A stretch of DNA of 64,000 nt. Source: Flavimaricola marinus. Its GTDB lineage: Bacteria > Pseudomonadota > Alphaproteobacteria > Rhodobacterales > Rhodobacteraceae. Of this stretch, positions 9,233 through 17,913 are shown in pieces. Within the stretch, counting starts at the first letter, position 1; every line of letters begins with the position of its first letter. The notes under the pieces are model-generated. The model searched no databases. It saw only the letters and a list, made by a program, of their open reading frames with translations, and was not told where the DNA came from. The stretch spans positions 62,001 to 126,000 of the forward strand of contig NZ_FXZK01000004.1 of the NCBI RefSeq assembly GCF_900184895.1, written 5' to 3'. A program made the position numbers and the translations under genes.

Positions 9233-10623
9233 TGTCACAACCGTCATACTTCGATGCCATGAACTACGAGGCGATGATCGCCGACTATGGCCGCCCGGAA
9301 ACCTTCGTCGACGAAATCGCCAAGATGCCGCGCGACAAATTGCGGGCGCTGCAGAACGATCGGTTTCTCAAGCTGGTGGCGTTCGGCTGGAAAATCCCGT
9401 TCTACCAACGGCATTGGGGGGCGGCGGGCGTGACGCCCGACGACATCCGGTCCATCGACGACATCGGCAAGCTGCCGCCCTATTCCAAAGAGGACCTGAT
9501 GGCCTCCGTCGAGGCGCATCCGCCGATCGGGGATTTCCACGGGCTCGACACCTACGCCCCCGAGGACCGGCCGCCATTGGTGTTCCAGACCACAAGCGGA
9601 ACGACCGGGCGGCCGCAACCGCTGCTCTTCGGGCCGCGAAGCCGCGAGATCCAGAACCTGCTTCTGGCGCGGTTCTACGCGCTGCAAGGGATCCGGCGCG
9701 ACGACGTGATGCACTCGGTCTACGGACACGGGATGGTCAACGGCGGGCACTATGTCCGCGAGGCGATCCTGCATTGGACGGGGGCGCAGCTGCTGACCGC
9801 CGGCACCGGGATCGAGACGCGCTCGGCCAATCAGGTCAACCTGATGAAGGATTTCGGGGTGACGGCGATCATCGGCTTCGGGGATTACATCACCTATCTC
9901 GCCGGGGTCGCCCGCAAGGAAGGGCTGGAGCCGGGGCGGGACATCAACATCCGGGTGATCTCCGGGCACATGGGGGCCGAGGCGCGCGAGGCGATCTCCA
10001 AGGCCTGGGGCGGGGCCGAGGTCTACGACTGGTATGGCGTCGGAGATACCGGAGCCATCGCCGGCGAGGGGCCGGACCACGCGGGCATGTATGTGCAGGA
10101 AGACGCGCAGTTCCTCGAAATCCTCGACGTCGACACCGGTGCAACGGTCCCCGACGGGGAAAGCGGCGATATGGTCGTGACCTGCCTCTACAAGGACGAC
10201 GTCTTCCCGATCATCCGGTTCAACACTCACGACGTCTCGGCCTTCCGGACAGACCCGTCGCCCAGCGGATTCACCTTGCGGCGGATCGTCGGCTTTCAGG
10301 GGCGCAGCGACAACATGGTCAAACTGCGCGGGATCAACATCTACCCCACCGGGCTGGGGGTGATCCTGACCGAAAGCGACCCGGAGTTGCTCAACGACTA
10401 CGTCTGTATCGTCACCCGGCAGGACGGACGCGACGAGATGACGGTCCATATCGAAACGATGGGCGACACGAACCGCGACGTGTCCGGCTACAAGGCGCTG
10501 CTCAAACAGCGGCTCGGCGTGGAAATCGGCGTCGAACTGGCCGGTCCCGGTGAACTGGCCGAACTGACCCAGATCGAAAAGCGGCAAAAGCCGATCCGGC
10601 TCATCACCCGAGTGGTGGAGTGA
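9232..10623 (+). CDS. Phenylacetate-CoA-ligase-like AMP-forming ligase (PaaK family)
   Basis: A 463-residue adenylate-forming enzyme. TSGTTGRPQP (residues 121-130) is the nucleotide-binding loop. AEVYDWYGVGDTGAIAGEG takes the place of the Y-G-x-T-E motif with an altered ending, and GFQGRSDNMVKLRGINIYP is the hinge/C-terminal signature of PaaK-type ligases. The C-terminal domain shows the ACT-like fold of that group (YVCIVTRQDGRDEMTVHIE). It should activate a carboxylic acid with ATP to an acyl-AMP and then an acyl-CoA. PaaK relatives act on aryl acids, but the acid used here is unknown. Start and stop overlap the neighbouring genes, so it is tightly coupled to them. Confidence 0.83.
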   Translation: MSQPSYFDAMNYEAMIADYGRPETFVDEIAKMPRDKLRALQNDRFLKLVAFGWKIPFYQRHWGAAGVTPDDIRSIDDIGKLPPYSKEDLMASVEAHPPIGDFHGLDTYAPEDRPPLVFQTTSGTTGRPQPLLFGPRSREIQNLLLARFYALQGIRRDDVMHSVYGHGMVNGGHYVREAILHWTGAQLLTAGTGIETRSANQVNLMKDFGVTAIIGFGDYITYLAGVARKEGLEPGRDINIRVISGHMGAEAREAISKAWGGAEVYDWYGVGDTGAIAGEGPDHAGMYVQEDAQFLEILDVDTGATVPDGESGDMVVTCLYKDDVFPIIRFNTHDVSAFRTDPSPSGFTLRRIVGFQGRSDNMVKLRGINIYPTGLGVILTESDPELLNDYVCIVTRQDGRDEMTVHIETMGDTNRDVSGYKALLKQRLGVEIGVELAGPGELAELTQIEKRQKPIRLITRVVE

Positions 10624-11933
10624 CGGCCCGGCCAGAAACCGCCGCGCTCGACCAGACCGAAGCGGCTCTGACGCGGATCGCCGCCGTCGATGGCGACATC
10701 CGAGCCTTCGTCACGGTTCTGGGCGACAGCGCCCGCGCCGAGGCCCGCGCCAGCGACACGCGGCACGCGGCGGGGCAATCGCTCGGGCCGCTCGACGGGA
10801 TGCCCTTTGCGGTCAAGGACAACATCGCCGTCGCGGGCGTGCCGACCCAAAGCGGCACGTTGGCCTTCGACGCGCCCGCCACAGCCGATGCCACCGTCGT
10901 CGCCCGACTGAGGGCCGCCGGAGCGGTGCTGATCGGCACGCTGAACATGCACGAAGGGGCGCTGGGCGCCACGACCGACAACCCGTTCTGGGGGCGCTGC
11001 ATGAACCCGCTCAGACCCGGCTTCACACCCGGCGGCTCCAGCGGCGGGTCCGCTGCGGCGGTGGCGGCCGGAATGGTGCCGTGGACCTTGGGCACCGACA
11101 CCATGGGCTCGGTCCGGATCCCGGCGGCCTATTGCGGGCTCTGGGGGCTGAAGCCGACGCGGGGCCGGGTGCCGGTGACGGGGCTGACGCACCTGTCATG
11201 GACGCTCGACAGCATCGGGCCGCTTGCCCGCGATCCGGCGACATTGGGCGCAGTGCTCGCCGTGATGAGCGGGCCTGACGCGGCCGACCCGATGAGCGCG
11301 GTGTTGCAGGGCGACGGAGCATTGCCCGGCACCTTGGACGGAATGCGCTTCGGCATCCCCGACGCGGCGGCGCTGGCCGACTGCGAGCCGGTGGTGCTCG
11401 ATGCCTTTGACGATTTCAAAGCCAGCCTCATTGATGCGGGCGCCGTTCTGGTGCCGACCGAGGTGGCCGGTTGGTCGCCGGGGGCATTGCGTCGGGCCGG
11501 GCTTCTGGTCTCCGAGGTCGAATGTGCCGAAGCACTCGGCGACGCGCTCGACGGGACGGGGCTGTCGGACGGGTTCCGGGCGATGCTCGACTATGGCAAG
11601 CGGGCCAAGCCGGGGCGGATCGCGCGCGCCTACCAGCAGCTCCAGCAGCTCGCCGTTGGCTTCGAGGCGGCGATTCAGGGCCTCGACGGGATCGTGTTGC
11701 CCACCGCCCCGCAAAGAGCCTTTGCCCACGGTGATCCCGTCCCTGCAGGGCAGGCAGACTTCACAGCGCTCGCCAACGTCGCCGGCGCACCGGCGCTGAC
11801 CCTGCCGCTGACCGCGCGCGACGGGGGGCTGCCTTGCGCTGCCCAGATCATCGGCCCGAGGGAGAGCGATCAGCAGCTGGTTGCGATGGGCCAGTTGATG
11901 CAGGGCTTGCCGCCGATCTGGCGGCCGGACTAA
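10620..11933 (+). CDS. Amidase signature family hydrolase
   Basis: A 437-residue amidase starting at a GTG (10620) that overlaps the previous stop by four bases. The Ser-cisSer-Lys triad is visible: Lys66 in PFAVKDNIAV, the GGSSGGSAAAVAAG loop (residues 138-151) and nucleophile Ser164 in GTDTMGSVRIP (the family usually has GGS; here it is Met-Gly-Ser). The C-terminal half is shorter and more variable, as usual. The enzyme would hydrolyse an amide, or possibly transfer the acyl group, releasing ammonia or an amine. Beside an acid-CoA ligase and a CoA-transferase, it may release the acid that is then activated. No signal peptide. Confidence 0.85.
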   Translation: MTARPETAALDQTEAALTRIAAVDGDIRAFVTVLGDSARAEARASDTRHAAGQSLGPLDGMPFAVKDNIAVAGVPTQSGTLAFDAPATADATVVARLRAAGAVLIGTLNMHEGALGATTDNPFWGRCMNPLRPGFTPGGSSGGSAAAVAAGMVPWTLGTDTMGSVRIPAAYCGLWGLKPTRGRVPVTGLTHLSWTLDSIGPLARDPATLGAVLAVMSGPDAADPMSAVLQGDGALPGTLDGMRFGIPDAAALADCEPVVLDAFDDFKASLIDAGAVLVPTEVAGWSPGALRRAGLLVSEVECAEALGDALDGTGLSDGFRAMLDYGKRAKPGRIARAYQQLQQLAVGFEAAIQGLDGIVLPTAPQRAFAHGDPVPAGQADFTALANVAGAPALTLPLTARDGGLPCAAQIIGPRESDQQLVAMGQLMQGLPPIWRPD

Positions 11934-11971
11934 GGGGCCAACGACCAAGGGGAGGGGACGACATCGCATAC

Positions 11972-13189
11972 ATGACGCCGAAAGCCGCCGCCGAGGCCGC
12001 GCGAACAGCCGGGCGGATCCTCCTCGGGGGTTGCACCGCCGACCCGGTCGATGTGCTCGACGCGGTCGCCGCCGACCCGGAACTCTGGCAAGGGATCACC
12101 CTGACCGGCGCGTTCATCCCCGGGGTCAATGATCGGGATTATTCGGCCCTCGGGCGGAACGGGACGGTCGAGACGATCTTTGTGACATCCGGGTTGCGGG
12201 CGGATCGAGCCGCCGGTCGGGTGGCGCATCTGCCGATGCACTACAGCGCCTTTCACAAGCGGCTGGCGCGGCCCGGAGTTGTGGATCTGGTGATCCTAAC
12301 CGTCCCGCCTCCGCAAGACGGTAGCATCGGGCTGGGGCTCTGCGCCGATTTCGCGCCCGCGGCGATCGCGGCAGGGGCGCGGCTGATCGGTATGGTCAAT
12401 CCGCAGTTGCCCGATACGCCCGGAGCGCCGCGGATACCTGTCGCGCGGTTCGAGGCCTTGGCGGAAAGCTCGGCTGCGCTGCCCGAACTCAAAAGCACCT
12501 CGCCAGACACGATCAACCGGCAAATCGCGCAGCGGATCGCCGGGCTGGTGCCAGAGGGCGGCACGCTTCAACTGGGGCTCGGCACATTGCAGGCGGCAGT
12601 GCTCGAGGCCGTGCAGGGGCGGCACGATCTGGGCTTTCACGGCGGGATGATCTCCGACGGCGTGCTCGACGCCGCGGAGGACGGGGGCTTCCGGCGGGGC
12701 ATCACCACCGGCGTCGCCCTCGGGACGCGGGGGTTCTACGACCGGCTTGGCACGGCGGACGGCATCCGCTTCGGTCCGGTCGACCAGACCCACGCCATCA
12801 GCGTGCTCTCCGGAATACCGGGGCTGACCTGCGTCAACTCTGGGTTGGAAGTCGATTTGACCGGACAGGTCAATGTAGAGTACCTCAACGGAAACCAGAG
12901 CAGCGGGCAGGGCGGGATGATTGACTTTATCAGGGGGGCGCGAGCATCCGAAGGCGGCGTGGCGATCATGGCGCTGCCATCCACGGCCAAGCGGGGCACG
13001 GTCAGCCGGATCGTCCCGCAACTGGCGCAAGGCACCCCGGTCTCGGTGGCCCGCTCCGACATCGACGTTGTGGTCACGGAGCACGGCGTTGCTGACCTGC
13101 GTGAGGCTGACATGGACACACGGCGCGCCCGGCTGATCGCGGTGGCGGACCCGGCGTTCCGAGACGATCTGATGCGGGCAGGCCAATGA
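11972..13189 (+). CDS. Acetyl-CoA hydrolase/4-hydroxybutyrate CoA-transferase family protein
   Basis: A 405-residue class I-type CoA-transferase. Motifs include PMHYSAFHKRL, LGLGTLQAAVLEAV, DLGFHGGMISDGVLDAAE and NSGLEVDLTGQVN. The Glu of the last (about residue 293) corresponds to the catalytic Glu that forms the glutamyl-CoA intermediate. C-terminal IVTEHGVADLR (here VVTEHGVADLR) is also typical. The ATG at 11972 gives a normal N-terminus, but the nearest good ribosome-binding sequence (GGGGAGGGG, 11949-11957) lies 14 bases away, so the true start could be an atypical codon slightly upstream. It would move CoA from an acyl-CoA to a carboxylate. Its stop overlaps the GntR start. Confidence 0.83.
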   Translation: MTPKAAAEAARTAGRILLGGCTADPVDVLDAVAADPELWQGITLTGAFIPGVNDRDYSALGRNGTVETIFVTSGLRADRAAGRVAHLPMHYSAFHKRLARPGVVDLVILTVPPPQDGSIGLGLCADFAPAAIAAGARLIGMVNPQLPDTPGAPRIPVARFEALAESSAALPELKSTSPDTINRQIAQRIAGLVPEGGTLQLGLGTLQAAVLEAVQGRHDLGFHGGMISDGVLDAAEDGGFRRGITTGVALGTRGFYDRLGTADGIRFGPVDQTHAISVLSGIPGLTCVNSGLEVDLTGQVNVEYLNGNQSSGQGGMIDFIRGARASEGGVAIMALPSTAKRGTVSRIVPQLAQGTPVSVARSDIDVVVTEHGVADLREADMDTRRARLIAVADPAFRDDLMRAGQ

Positions 13190-13956
13190 CCCAGACGGGC
13201 AAGGCCAACGGCGGCTCCGACGACCGCCCGCAATATGTGCGCATCGGCGATCAACTGCGCGACCGGATCGCGCGGGGGGATTACGCCGTCGGGGCCTTGC
13301 TGCCGACCGAAGGCGAGTTGTGCGAAGAGTTCAAGATCAGCCGACACACCGTCCGCGAGGCGCTACGGCTGCTGACCGACGCCGGGCTGATCCAGCGGCG
13401 GCAAGGCTCCGGCAGCCGGGTTCTGGCGGCCCAGCCGCACCAGAACTATGTCCACGCCATGCGGTCGCTCGACCAGCTGTTCCTCTACGCCAGCGACACC
13501 CGCTTCGTCATCCGCGATATGTCGGTCGCCGTGCCGGAGCCGACGTTGTTTCCCGAAATCGGCGGGGATGGGGCGGAATGGCTGATCGTGCGGGGCCTGC
13601 GGCTCGAGCGGGACGAAGACATCCCGATTTGCGATTCCACCGTCATGGTCAACGCGGCATATGCCGGGATCGCGGATGTGCTGGCCGAAGGGTCCGGCGC
13701 GATCTACCGGCTGATCGAGGACCGCTACGGGATCGAGGTGCTGGAGGTGGTGCAGGACATCACCGTGTCCCCGATCACGGCGCAGGCGGCGAAGTCCTTG
13801 GGCAAGAAAAAGGACGACGCCGCCGTGCAGGTCCGGCGGCGCTACCTTGGCACCGACGGGTCGGTCATCCTTGCGTCGGTCAATCACCACCCGACGGACC
13901 GGTTCTCCTACACGATGCATCTGCGGCGCGAGGGCGCAAAGCGAAGCTGGGTCTGA
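13186..13956 (+). CDS. GntR family transcriptional regulator, HutC subfamily (UTRA domain); presumed master regulator of the region
   Basis: A 256-residue regulator. Residues 15-80 form a GntR winged helix-turn-helix: YVRIGDQLRDRI, LLPTEGELCEEFKISRHTVREALRLL, then GLIQRRQGSGSRV. Residues 95-250 are a UTRA effector domain (VVQDITVSP, VQVRRRYLGTDGSVILASV, HHPTDRFSYTMHLRRE). UTRA domains bind small ligands such as sugar phosphates, amino-acid derivatives or fatty acids and usually release the protein from DNA. It is the only transcription factor gene between 7.9 and 37.8 kb. It closes unit A, whose promoter holds one of five matching palindromes. I infer that it binds these sites; this is not shown by the sequence alone. 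Its stop faces the TRAP dctM stop 13 bp away. Confidence 0.92.
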   Translation: MTQTGKANGGSDDRPQYVRIGDQLRDRIARGDYAVGALLPTEGELCEEFKISRHTVREALRLLTDAGLIQRRQGSGSRVLAAQPHQNYVHAMRSLDQLFLYASDTRFVIRDMSVAVPEPTLFPEIGGDGAEWLIVRGLRLERDEDIPICDSTVMVNAAYAGIADVLAEGSGAIYRLIEDRYGIEVLEVVQDITVSPITAQAAKSLGKKKDDAAVQVRRRYLGTDGSVILASVNHHPTDRFSYTMHLRREGAKRSWV

Positions 13957-13969
13957 CCGCCGGGGCGCG

Positions 13970-15268
13970 TCACCGGCTGCGCATCTGATCCGGCAACCAC
14001 GTCACCAAATCCGGCCAAATGGTCAGGACGATGACGACACAGACCATCAACAGGCAGAACGGCATCGCCGCGCGGGCGATCCGGCCAATGCCCTCGCCGG
14101 TGAGGGTGCGGATCACGAACAGGTTGAACCCGACCGGCGGGGTCACCTGCGCCATCTCGATGGTGATGATCAGGAAAATGCCAAACCAGACCGGGTCGAA
14201 CCCGGCCGCGATCACCAGGGGCAGGGTCACGGGCAGGGTCATCACGATGGTGGACAACCCGTCCAGAAAACAACCCATCGCCAGATAGAACAGCGTCAGC
14301 AACAGGATCAGCGCATAAGGCGACAGTCCGAGCGAATCGATGGCCGCGGCCACCTCTCTGGGGATCGCGAGGCGGGCCATGGCTTTCGACAGAAACAACG
14401 CGCCCACGAGGATCAATCCGATCATCGAACAGGTGCGCACCGTGCCGAGCAGTGCGGCGCGAATCATGGCAAAGGACAACTGGCGCTCCCACACGGTCAG
14501 CAGAAGGGCGCCCAGCACGCCAATGGCCGCGGCTTCGGTCACGCTGGCAAAGCCGCCGTACATACTGCCCACGACAAAGCCGATGAGCAGGGTCAGCGGC
14601 AAGAGCTGGCCCAAGGCGCGGGCCTTGTGGGCCCAAGTGGTCGAGGGTTCGCGCGGCGGCGGCTTGGCCGAGCCAAAGGTGCTCGCCAGCCCGATCCACG
14701 TCATGTAGGCGGCGGCAAGGATCAGGCCGGGAACGATGCCCGCGATGAACAGCTCGAGGATCGAGGTCTCGGCCAGCACGCCGTAGACGATCAGCGGGAT
14801 CGACGGCGGGATCAGAAATCCGATGGTGCCAGAGCCCGCCAGCGACCCGAGGGCAAGCCTGCGATCGTAGCCGCGGGTCTCCAATTCGCGCAGGGTGATC
14901 CGGCCGACCGTGGCGGTGGTCGCCGCCGAAGAGCCGGAGACGGCGGCAAACAGGGTGCAGCCCAGCACGTTCACATGTAGCAAGCCGCCGGGCAAACGGC
15001 GGACAAACGGGGCAAGTCCGGAAAACAGGTTCTGCGACAGACGGGTGTGAAACAGGATCTCGCCCATCAGGATAAACAGCGGCAGGGTCACCAGCTCCTG
15101 CGCGGTGGCGGTGCCCCAGATGTCTCCGGCCAGAAAGCTGTCGATGCGCATGGAGCGAAACAGCTCCAGCGCCAGAATGCCCAAGGCCATGAGGGCAAAG
15201 CCGACCCAAAGGCCGCCACCCAGAAACAGGGCGAGAAACGACCCGATAAACGTCAGCGCTCCGCTCAT
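13970..15268 (-). CDS. TRAP transporter large permease subunit (DctM type)
   Basis: A 432-residue integral membrane protein of the DctM family with about 12 hydrophobic segments. Motifs: PLFILMGEILFHTRLSQNLF, LHVNVLGCTLFAAVSGSSAATTATVG and GFLIPPSIPLIVYGVLAETSI; the last two are the hallmark DctM re-entrant regions. It forms the ion-coupled channel of a tripartite ATP-independent periplasmic importer with the DctQ subunit, whose gene overlaps by four bases (ATGA). TRAP systems import organic acids, including dicarboxylates, keto acids and sulfonates. Confidence 0.93.
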   Translation of the reverse strand: MSGALTFIGSFLALFLGGGLWVGFALMALGILALELFRSMRIDSFLAGDIWGTATAQELVTLPLFILMGEILFHTRLSQNLFSGLAPFVRRLPGGLLHVNVLGCTLFAAVSGSSAATTATVGRITLRELETRGYDRRLALGSLAGSGTIGFLIPPSIPLIVYGVLAETSILELFIAGIVPGLILAAAYMTWIGLASTFGSAKPPPREPSTTWAHKARALGQLLPLTLLIGFVVGSMYGGFASVTEAAAIGVLGALLLTVWERQLSFAMIRAALLGTVRTCSMIGLILVGALFLSKAMARLAIPREVAAAIDSLGLSPYALILLLTLFYLAMGCFLDGLSTIVMTLPVTLPLVIAAGFDPVWFGIFLIITIEMAQVTPPVGFNLFVIRTLTGEGIGRIARAAMPFCLLMVCVVIVLTIWPDLVTWLPDQMRSR

Positions 15269-15795
15269 TCAATGGCTCCTGCGACGGGTAGTTCGGGGTC
15301 TTCGCCGGTCAGCAAACGGGTGATGCGGGCAAACAGGGCGAGGGCGAGCAGCACGAAAGAGGCGGCCAAAAGGCCCTGCGGCAAGGCGAGCGGGGTCTGC
15401 GACAGATAGGTGCTCACCGATCCCAACTCGGCACTGCGCAGGGCATAGCGGATCAGGGCATAGCTGGCATAGCACGTGACGATCAGCGCGCCGAAACTGG
15501 CCAGAACATCCAACGCCCACGCCCCGCGGGGGGGAAGGGACTGGGTGACGAGCGTGACGCGGATGTGGGCCCCTTGGCGCAAGGCCCAGCCAGAGCCGGC
15601 AAAGAACACCGCCAAAAGGCTATAGCCGGAAAACTCGACCGCCCAAGGCTGCGACCAGCCAAAGAACGACGTGGCGATCACCTCGGTGACGAGCATGACC
15701 GCCATGATGGCGCAAGCGATGGCCGCCACGACGGCCCCTGCCACGCAGACCAAATCAATGGCCCGCAGGACCGGGCGTAGAATGGCGGCCACCAT
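15265..15795 (-). CDS. TRAP transporter small permease subunit (DctQ type)
   Basis: A 176-residue membrane protein with four hydrophobic segments, typical of DctQ. EVIATSFFGWSQPWAVEFSGYSLLAVFFAGSGWALRQGAHIRV is split by the conserved W-x-x-E-x-S-x-Y and GAHIRV motifs. It docks the binding protein on the large permease. It overlaps dctM by four bases and starts two bases after the dctP stop, so the three genes form one operon transcribed dctP-dctQ-dctM. Confidence 0.9.
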   Translation of the reverse strand: MVAAILRPVLRAIDLVCVAGAVVAAIACAIMAVMLVTEVIATSFFGWSQPWAVEFSGYSLLAVFFAGSGWALRQGAHIRVTLVTQSLPPRGAWALDVLASFGALIVTCYASYALIRYALRSAELGSVSTYLSQTPLALPQGLLAASFVLLALALFARITRLLTGEDPELPVAGAIE

Positions 15796-15797
15796 GA

Positions 15798-16778
15798 TCA
15801 GTTCGCAGCGCCGGCGCGGAACTGGGCGATGATGTCACCGGCCTCGGGATTGGCGGCGATGAAATCGTCGGCCATGTCCTTGGTCGCGTCGCGCATCATC
15901 GTGGCAAGCTCTTCGGACGGGGCCTGAACGGTCATGCCATTCGCCATGAGCTCTTCCATCCGTGTGGCGTGCTCCGCCTCGGAAATGGCCCAGAAGCCCG
16001 GCTCCATCTCGGCGGCGAGATCGAGAATGATCTGCTGATTTTCCTCGGAAATCTCGCCCCAGACATCAAGGTTCACCGTCATGGCGTTCGAAGCCCAAAG
16101 GTGGTTGGTGTTGTAAGTGTGGTTGAGGAATTCCCAGTATTTCTGGGCCGCCGCGGTCGAACCGGAGGTCATCACCGCATCCAGACGGCCGGTGGCGAGG
16201 GCCGGGATGATGTCAGGGTTGTTCATCTGCTGCGCGGTCATGCCAAGGTTGGTGATCATGGTCGAGGTGTTCGCATCATAGACGCGCATCCTGACGCCTT
16301 CCATATCGGCAGCGGTCTCGAGCGGCTCTTTGGTAAAGAAATTCTGGCTTGGCCACGGCACGATATACAGGGCCATCTGGTTGCGATCCATCAGGGCCTC
16401 TTCCCAGACGGGTCGGACGAGGTCGTGCATCCGGCGGAGCTCGGAATAGTCGGAAATCAGGAACGGGATCGACTCGATGCCGAGGATCGGCAGATCGCCG
16501 ACGTTCTGGAACAGGGCGTATTCGGCCATCGGAACAGCGCCGTCCTCGACCGCACGCAGGGATTCGTTGGCGCGCACGCCCAGCGATCCGCCGGGATGAA
16601 TGATCATCTCGACCTCGCCGCCGGTGGCCTCGGTCACGGCACTGGCAAAGTTCTCGGCGTTGACGGTGTGAAACTCGGCCGGGCCCCACGGGATCGAGAT
16701 ATCCCACACGGTCTGGGCGATGGCGGATGTCGACACAAGCGCCAGCGCACTGGCGGTCAGAAGCGGTTTCAGAAACAT
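15798..16778 (-). CDS. TRAP transporter substrate-binding protein (DctP type)
   Basis: A 326-residue periplasmic binding protein. MFLKPLLTASALALVSTSAIA is a Sec signal peptide with cleavage before QTVWD. The family motif around GVRMRVYDAN includes the Arg that normally forms a salt bridge with the carboxylate of the ligand. PIIxA-type segments (NNPDIIPALATGRLDAVMTS) match the DctP fold. The start at 16778 has GGAGAG at good spacing. The substrate is expected to be an organic acid. It has its own promoter with a TTGACA box and operator O2 directly upstream, separated from the start by a leader of about 80-100 bases. Confidence 0.93.
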   Translation of the reverse strand: MFLKPLLTASALALVSTSAIAQTVWDISIPWGPAEFHTVNAENFASAVTEATGGEVEMIIHPGGSLGVRANESLRAVEDGAVPMAEYALFQNVGDLPILGIESIPFLISDYSELRRMHDLVRPVWEEALMDRNQMALYIVPWPSQNFFTKEPLETAADMEGVRMRVYDANTSTMITNLGMTAQQMNNPDIIPALATGRLDAVMTSGSTAAAQKYWEFLNHTYNTNHLWASNAMTVNLDVWGEISEENQQIILDLAAEMEPGFWAISEAEHATRMEELMANGMTVQAPSEELATMMRDATKDMADDFIAANPEAGDIIAQFRAGAAN

Positions 16779-16856
16779 CTTTCTCTCCGGTTTATCTCGC
16801 CCGGGCCTGTGGCCGGGGTCAGGTGGAGCAGCGTCGGTCGGACGGTGCTTTGGGCA

Positions 16857-16886
16857 ATCATGCGAATGTTTCCGGGCATCTGTCAA
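16857..16886 (-). promoter_or_regulatory. Putative promoter of the TRAP operon
   Basis: On the minus strand a perfect -35 TTGACA (16886-16881) and a -10-like CATGAT (16862-16857) are separated by 18 bp. They lie about 80 bp ahead of the dctP start. The operator palindrome 16888-16905 abuts the -35 on its upstream side. Confidence 0.6.
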
Positions 16887-16887
16887 G

Positions 16888-16905
16888 AATTTGTCCGGAC
16901 AAGTT
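16888..16905. promoter_or_regulatory. Operator O2, directly upstream of the TRAP -35 box
   Basis: AATTTGTCCGGACAAGTT on the + strand is an inverted repeat centred at 16896/16897 with one mismatched pair. Only one base separates it from the TTGACA box of the TRAP promoter. The left copy in the divergent region (27112-27133) has the same position relative to its own TTGACA. The site overlaps the stop codon of the upstream carrier gene. Confidence 0.75.
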
Positions 16906-17860
16906 ATCGGGGTGATTTCGAAGCGGCCGGAGCCGTCGCGGAAATACGCTGAAAAACCGGGCGCAGCACCAGCGGTGCAAAGAAAATGGGCAGCTGCGCG
17001 GTCATCACGACAAGCAGCACACGCGGCTCGACCACAGGGGCAATGGCCGCCACCATCAGCGCGATATTCTTGACCGCTGCGACCACGCCGGTGGCCAGCG
17101 CCGCCTCTCTGGACCCGCGCCAGAACAGACCGACGGCACTGGCGCAGGACAGCACCGACAAGAGCCATGTGGCCCCGAACAGGGCAAGCCACAGCAACGG
17201 ATCGGCACGCAGGGTCTGGCCGATTTCGTGCATCACGCCAACGCCGATGCACATCACGAGAAAGATCGTCGTCGAATCGATGGCAGGGGCGGCGCGGTCG
17301 ATCCGCTCCTTGCCCAAGATCCGGCGCACCACAAACGCCGCGGCAAAGGCGCCGCCGATAAATATGGCCAGCCGAAGGATGAGGGCGGTCGCGTCGATTC
17401 CCTGGCCGAAACCGGGCAAGGCCTTGGTCACCAGCCACATCGTCGCCGGGGCGGCAGCGGTCGCCATCAGCGACACGGCCGTGACGCGGGCCGGGTCGAT
17501 GCGCAACAGAATGGCAAACGCCGCCGAAGAGCTCAGCGGTGGCGCCGCCGCGATCAGCACCAGCCCGGTGATCAGCCAGCCGGGCAGGCCCAATATCAGG
17601 CCCACGATCCCGGTCAGGATCGGCAGGACGACGAGCACGACAAAGGCCGCCGCCGTGACGCGCCACGCCGGCCGGAACGCCCGGCCCAGCTCGCCCATGT
17701 CGATCCGCATCACCGACAGCGGCACCATGACGACCGAGATCGGCACCACCCATCCGCGCAGGATGGCCGCCAGTTGCGGCACCGCCAGCCCCAACGCGAT
17801 CGAAGCCACCATCCACAGCGGCGAATACCTGCGAAGCGATGCGGCAAAGGCCCCGATCAT
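16904..17860 (-). CDS. Membrane carrier, bile acid:sodium symporter (BASS/SBF)-like
   Basis: A 318-residue protein with about nine or ten hydrophobic segments (for example PLWMVASIALGLAVPQLAAI, AAFVVLVVLPILTGIVGLIL, TALILRLAIFIGGAFAAAFV). The architecture, with short conserved polar patches such as APPLSSSAAFAILLRIDPA and GVVAAVKNIALMVAA, resembles the bile-acid/sodium symporter and arsenite-carrier superfamily. I am not certain of the exact family. The ATG at 17860 lacks a clear Shine-Dalgarno sequence, and a start a little further downstream is possible. Divergent from the 17914 gene across only 53 bp. Its 3' end contains operator O2. It could import or export a pathway acid. Confidence 0.65.
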   Translation of the reverse strand: MIGAFAASLRRYSPLWMVASIALGLAVPQLAAILRGWVVPISVVMVPLSVMRIDMGELGRAFRPAWRVTAAAFVVLVVLPILTGIVGLILGLPGWLITGLVLIAAAPPLSSSAAFAILLRIDPARVTAVSLMATAAAPATMWLVTKALPGFGQGIDATALILRLAIFIGGAFAAAFVVRRILGKERIDRAAPAIDSTTIFLVMCIGVGVMHEIGQTLRADPLLWLALFGATWLLSVLSCASAVGLFWRGSREAALATGVVAAVKNIALMVAAIAPVVEPRVLLVVMTAQLPIFFAPLVLRPVFQRISATAPAASKSPR

Positions 17861-17913
17861 CGGTTGCGCCGCCGCCGTGAACGGTGAAAACTGCCGCGAC
17901 AGGAGGTGCGCGG

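Noticed and set aside
9244-10587. 447-codon open frame on the minus strand opposite the PaaK-like gene
   Set aside because: The opposite strand encodes a clear adenylate-forming ligase. The antisense translation is a low-complexity Arg/His/Pro-rich string.
12853-12875. Operator-like GATTTGACCGGACAGGTC in the CoA-transferase gene
   Set aside because: It lies inside coding DNA that encodes the conserved EVDLTGQVN motif, matches the consensus only partly, and has no promoter next to it.
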